From assembly GCA_004554585.1 (NCBI GenBank), contig SFLH01000015.1, positions 8,042 through 72,041 of the forward strand: DNA of 64,000 bases. Direction: 5' to 3'. Every line of letters begins with the position of its first letter. Positions within the stretch are counted from its first letter, which is position 1. Below are positions 61,340 to 64,000 of this stretch, piece after piece. Position numbers and translations under genes: made by a program. The notes below the pieces were generated by a model that did not search any database, was not told the origin of the DNA, and saw nothing but the letters and a program-made list of their open reading frames with translations. The stretch is from Clostridiales bacterium. Lineage in GTDB: Bacteria > Bacillota > Clostridia > Oscillospirales > Oscillospiraceae.

Positions 61340-64000
61340 ATGATCAAATTAAAAAGACGCATTGGCAGTGCGGTTCTTGCTGTGATGATGCTCTTATCGC
61401 TCATGCCCCTCACTGCGTTAGCAGCAGATGCTACTGTCGCGAAAATCGGCGACACAGAGTACACGTCTTTACAGGACGCTGTTAATGCTGTTTCCAACGA
61501 CACCCCTACCACCATTACACTGGTGGATGATATCACATTGGCAGAACCTGTCACCATTTCTTCTAATCAGAACATCACCATCAACGGTGGTGGGAAGACG
61601 ATTTCCTATGATGCTTCTTCCTGTAAAGTGGTTTTTTCTGCCCCTTCAGGTGCCGAAGTAGAAGGAATTCCTTCCGGAGTTACTCTGAACATTAACAACG
61701 TAACCTTTAAGAACACAAACGCTTCTGCTGCATCTTCCGGTTACGCTGTCCTGGTCGGCGGTAACTCTCTTAACACAGAGGTCTCCTTGGATGGTTGTTC
61801 CTTCACCAATCTGTATACTGCGGTTTATGTGAACCAGCAGAACAGCAAGGACAATGCTCCCAAGCTCTCCATCACTAACTGCACCTACAACGACACCACT
61901 TATGGGTATTCCATTGATGAGACAACCGTTGGCGCTTACAAGGATGCTGTTCAGGTCACCTTCCCTGCTGACAGCAACAAGGGTGTCGCCACTGAAAAGG
62001 AGACCTGGAAAAACATCGCCTATATCAATGACAAAGTTGTCGCCCAAGGTACTGGCGCTCTCCTGACTGCCATTGAAGAGGCAAAGACTGGTGACACAAT
62101 TTCTCTTGCCGGTGGTGAGTACGATGTGACCGTCACCCGTACCGGCAACAAGACCACCTATGGCAGTGGCTTTGTCGTTGCTGAGGATAATATCACCATT
62201 CAAGCAGCCAACCCCAACGATAAGCCCGTGATCTACGGCTTTACTAACGAGTATAACGCCGGAGTTGACGAGTTTTCCATCAATGGCCAGGATACTGTCT
62301 ATGTCTCCGGTGCGAATGTCACCCTGAAGGACTTGGTCATCATGCCCTTGGGCGGCTATCCGGGAGGCGATGGTAAGTCTTTCCCCACCAAGGTAGCAGA
62401 AGCCGCCAGTGGGGCCACCGCTTTCACCATGACCGGCTGCGAGACCACGCCTAATACTATGACGAAGTCGGGTCTGAACGGCCACAATATGACCACCTCC
62501 TCCGGCAACATCTATGTATCCGTCAATGATGCATCCATCTCCGGGAACAGCTTCGGTGCTGGCACCACCATTTCCGCGGCAGACAATTGCTCTGTTAACG
62601 TCTCCGGCAACTACTGGGGCGAAGGTGTTACCGCTGCGGACATCGCAGACATGATTGACGGCAATGTGATTGTCAACACTTACTATACCGACGCCGATAT
62701 GACCACCACAGAAACCATCGGCGGCACGCCTGTTGCGACAGCTGATCAGCTGGAAAAAGCCATCGCCAACGCCAAGGATGGCGACACCATCGTGCTGGCC
62801 AATGACATCACCATTACCTCTGCGCTGGATGTCACCAAGGACATCACCATCGATGGCAACAACCACACCCTCACTGCCGACGAGTGTGTGGGCCTCTACA
62901 TTAAGGATGATCTGAATTATCTGACCGTGAAAAACTTGACACTGAAAGGTGTACTGGATGATGGTAAAACTGCCGGGGAAGGTGCTACCGGTTCCTTCAT
63001 GGGCATTGGCACCTATAACGGCTGCTTCGGTGTGGGCAAGTTGACCCTCACTGATGTGACCATTGACGGCTTCTCTTATGGCCTGTATTTCGGCAAGAAT
63101 CCCGCCGGTGGCACTGGCCCCTTCAATGAGAAGGATGTCACGGTAGACGCCGACAATCTGACAATTCAAAACTGCTATATTAAGGGTGCCTACTTTGAAA
63201 AGCTCACCGAATCCAGTTTTACCGACTGCCAGTTCCTAAACAATGGTGCTGATCCGGAGAAAGTGCAGAATACCTTCCAGACCTGGATGTCCGGCGTGGA
63301 CATCAACCTGAAGAACGGAAGCTATCAGAATATCGTGTTTGATGGCTGCACCTTCAAGGGCAATGGTGCCAACCAGGGCACCGCCCTGCTCCTCAAGGCC
63401 CGGGACGATGGGAATTACGGCAACAATACCAAACTGGACGGTGTAACTGTCACTGACTGTATCTTTACGGACAACAATTCTGCCGTCACTCCCATCATCA
63501 TTGGCGAAGAAGGCAAGGACAACAAGTCTCCTGTGAACGTAAGTATTCAGGATGGCGTGGCATATACCAACAACCTGGAAACAGACGCTGTCTACATCGT
63601 GACCTTCAAGTATGATGGGAATACCACCATCAACACCGTGTTGGCCAAGGGTGATATTACTCTCCCCGCCGCTCCCTCCCGCGCTGGTTACTCCTTCCGC
63701 GGTTGGTATGGCAATGGCCATCTGTACGCAGCTGGCGATGTCGTTACCATCACCGAGGACACCACCTTCGTGGCTCAGTGGAGCGACAACACTCCCTACT
63801 ACACCATCACCGTGAAGGACGCCGAGAACGGCACCGTCACCTGCTACGCCAAGAGCGCCGCCAAGGGTGCTGACGTGACCCTGACCGTGAAGGCCGACGT
63901 GGGCTATCAGCTGGACAAGCTCACCGTCACCGACGCCAGCGGCAACGTCATTGACGTGGAGAAGGTGAACAACACCACCTACACCTTCGTCATGCCCGGC
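61340..64000 (+). CDS. Large secreted surface protein with beta-helix and InlB-type repeats (3' end outside window)
   Basis: 887 residues are visible and the frame is open to the right edge. The ATG follows AAAGGAGAA. Residues 1-29 are a Sec signal peptide (LAVMMLLSLMPLTALAAD). The body is a right-handed parallel-beta-helix type region with repeated YTSLQDAVNAV / LEKAIANAKDGDTIVLAND blocks and many Asn/Thr/Gly turns (NITINGGGKTIS, LTVKNLTLKG, NCSVNVSGNYWGEG). Near residue 750 is an InlB B-repeat / Listeria-Bacteroides repeat (AGYSFRGWYGNG...FVAQWS), then a second repeat type (YYTITVKDAENGTV). Probably a cell-surface adhesin or glycan-binding protein. The codon use to ~63.6 kb is much more AT-rich than the rest of the window. 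Confidence 0.85.
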   Translation, partial: MIKLKRRIGSAVLAVMMLLSLMPLTALAADATVAKIGDTEYTSLQDAVNAVSNDTPTTITLVDDITLAEPVTISSNQNITINGGGKTISYDASSCKVVFSAPSGAEVEGIPSGVTLNINNVTFKNTNASAASSGYAVLVGGNSLNTEVSLDGCSFTNLYTAVYVNQQNSKDNAPKLSITNCTYNDTTYGYSIDETTVGAYKDAVQVTFPADSNKGVATEKETWKNIAYINDKVVAQGTGALLTAIEEAKTGDTISLAGGEYDVTVTRTGNKTTYGSGFVVAEDNITIQAANPNDKPVIYGFTNEYNAGVDEFSINGQDTVYVSGANVTLKDLVIMPLGGYPGGDGKSFPTKVAEAASGATAFTMTGCETTPNTMTKSGLNGHNMTTSSGNIYVSVNDASISGNSFGAGTTISAADNCSVNVSGNYWGEGVTAADIADMIDGNVIVNTYYTDADMTTTETIGGTPVATADQLEKAIANAKDGDTIVLANDITITSALDVTKDITIDGNNHTLTADECVGLYIKDDLNYLTVKNLTLKGVLDDGKTAGEGATGSFMGIGTYNGCFGVGKLTLTDVTIDGFSYGLYFGKNPAGGTGPFNEKDVTVDADNLTIQNCYIKGAYFEKLTESSFTDCQFLNNGADPEKVQNTFQTWMSGVDINLKNGSYQNIVFDGCTFKGNGANQGTALLLKARDDGNYGNNTKLDGVTVTDCIFTDNNSAVTPIIIGEEGKDNKSPVNVSIQDGVAYTNNLETDAVYIVTFKYDGNTTINTVLAKGDITLPAAPSRAGYSFRGWYGNGHLYAAGDVVTITEDTTFVAQWSDNTPYYTITVKDAENGTVTCYAKSAAKGADVTLTVKADVGYQLDKLTVTDASGNVIDVEKVNNTTYTFVMPG

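Overview
The window looks like chromosome from a high-GC, anaerobic, spore-forming Firmicute of the Oscillospiraceae (Intestinimonas / Flavonifractor / Lawsonibacter type). The evidence is the strong G+C bias in codons with clean AGGAGG ribosome sites, a sporulation gene (spoIIP) and a SpoVB-like flippase, c-di-AMP phosphodiesterase GdpP, and a complete 4-aminobutyrate (GABA) to crotonyl-CoA route feeding butyrate formation. The genus is inference. No rRNA, tRNA, CRISPR array or intact prophage was found.

Layout. 1-1.2 kb: end of a D-2-hydroxyacid dehydrogenase and an HpcH/HpaI aldolase. 1.3-4.2 kb: divergent S-layer-homology/C39-like protease and an XRE-type membrane regulator. 4.3-10.4 kb (minus): acetamidase/formamidase and a five-gene dipeptide-type ABC transporter with its own promoter; the acetamidase has a leader hairpin that may be an attenuator. 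10.6-12.7 kb (minus): an ECF sigma factor translationally coupled to a membrane-anchored serpin, a likely protease-sensing sigma/anti-sigma pair. 12.8-15.1 kb: HxlR regulator divergent from an aldo/keto reductase, then a lipoprotein. 15.1-32.3 kb is mostly housekeeping: rlmD, secA, pgeF, an M23 endopeptidase, spoIIP, a YihY protein, gdpP-rplI-dnaB, tilS-hpt-ftsH. The dnaB copy is frameshifted near its 3' end.

32.7-41.9 kb (minus) is the metabolic centrepiece. Six genes (4-hydroxybutyryl-CoA dehydratase, NifU-like Fe-S protein, 4-hydroxybutyrate CoA-transferase, 4-hydroxybutyrate dehydrogenase, GABA aminotransferase, amino-acid permease) lie downstream of a consensus sigma-54 promoter. The sigma-54 activator gene is immediately upstream, and three copies of a TTCA-N4-TGAA-type repeat, candidate enhancer sites, sit at and inside its 3' end. 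Import, transamination, reduction, CoA activation and dehydration to crotonyl-CoA would form one regulon.

42.3-47.3 kb (plus): purine nucleoside phosphorylase, an MTA/SAH-deaminase-type amidohydrolase, SpoVB-like flippase, MazG and HU. 47.4-54.5 kb: gapA (minus), a histidine-kinase-like ATPase without an obvious phosphoacceptor His, a zinc-ribbon/RCC1 propeller protein, an EamA transporter / CAT-like acetyltransferase / CoA-transferase operon and a NifX-like protein. 54.6-55.7 kb: a lone tyrosine recombinase. 56.2-61.1 kb: a complete Liv-type branched-chain amino-acid transporter. 61.3 kb to the edge: the start of a large, compositionally different surface protein with parallel-beta-helix and InlB-type repeats.

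Two intergenic regions about 9.5 kb apart (32.5-32.7 and 42.0-42.2 kb) carry homologous elements whose hairpins differ by compensatory changes. This points to a conserved structured RNA or a family of dispersed hairpin elements.
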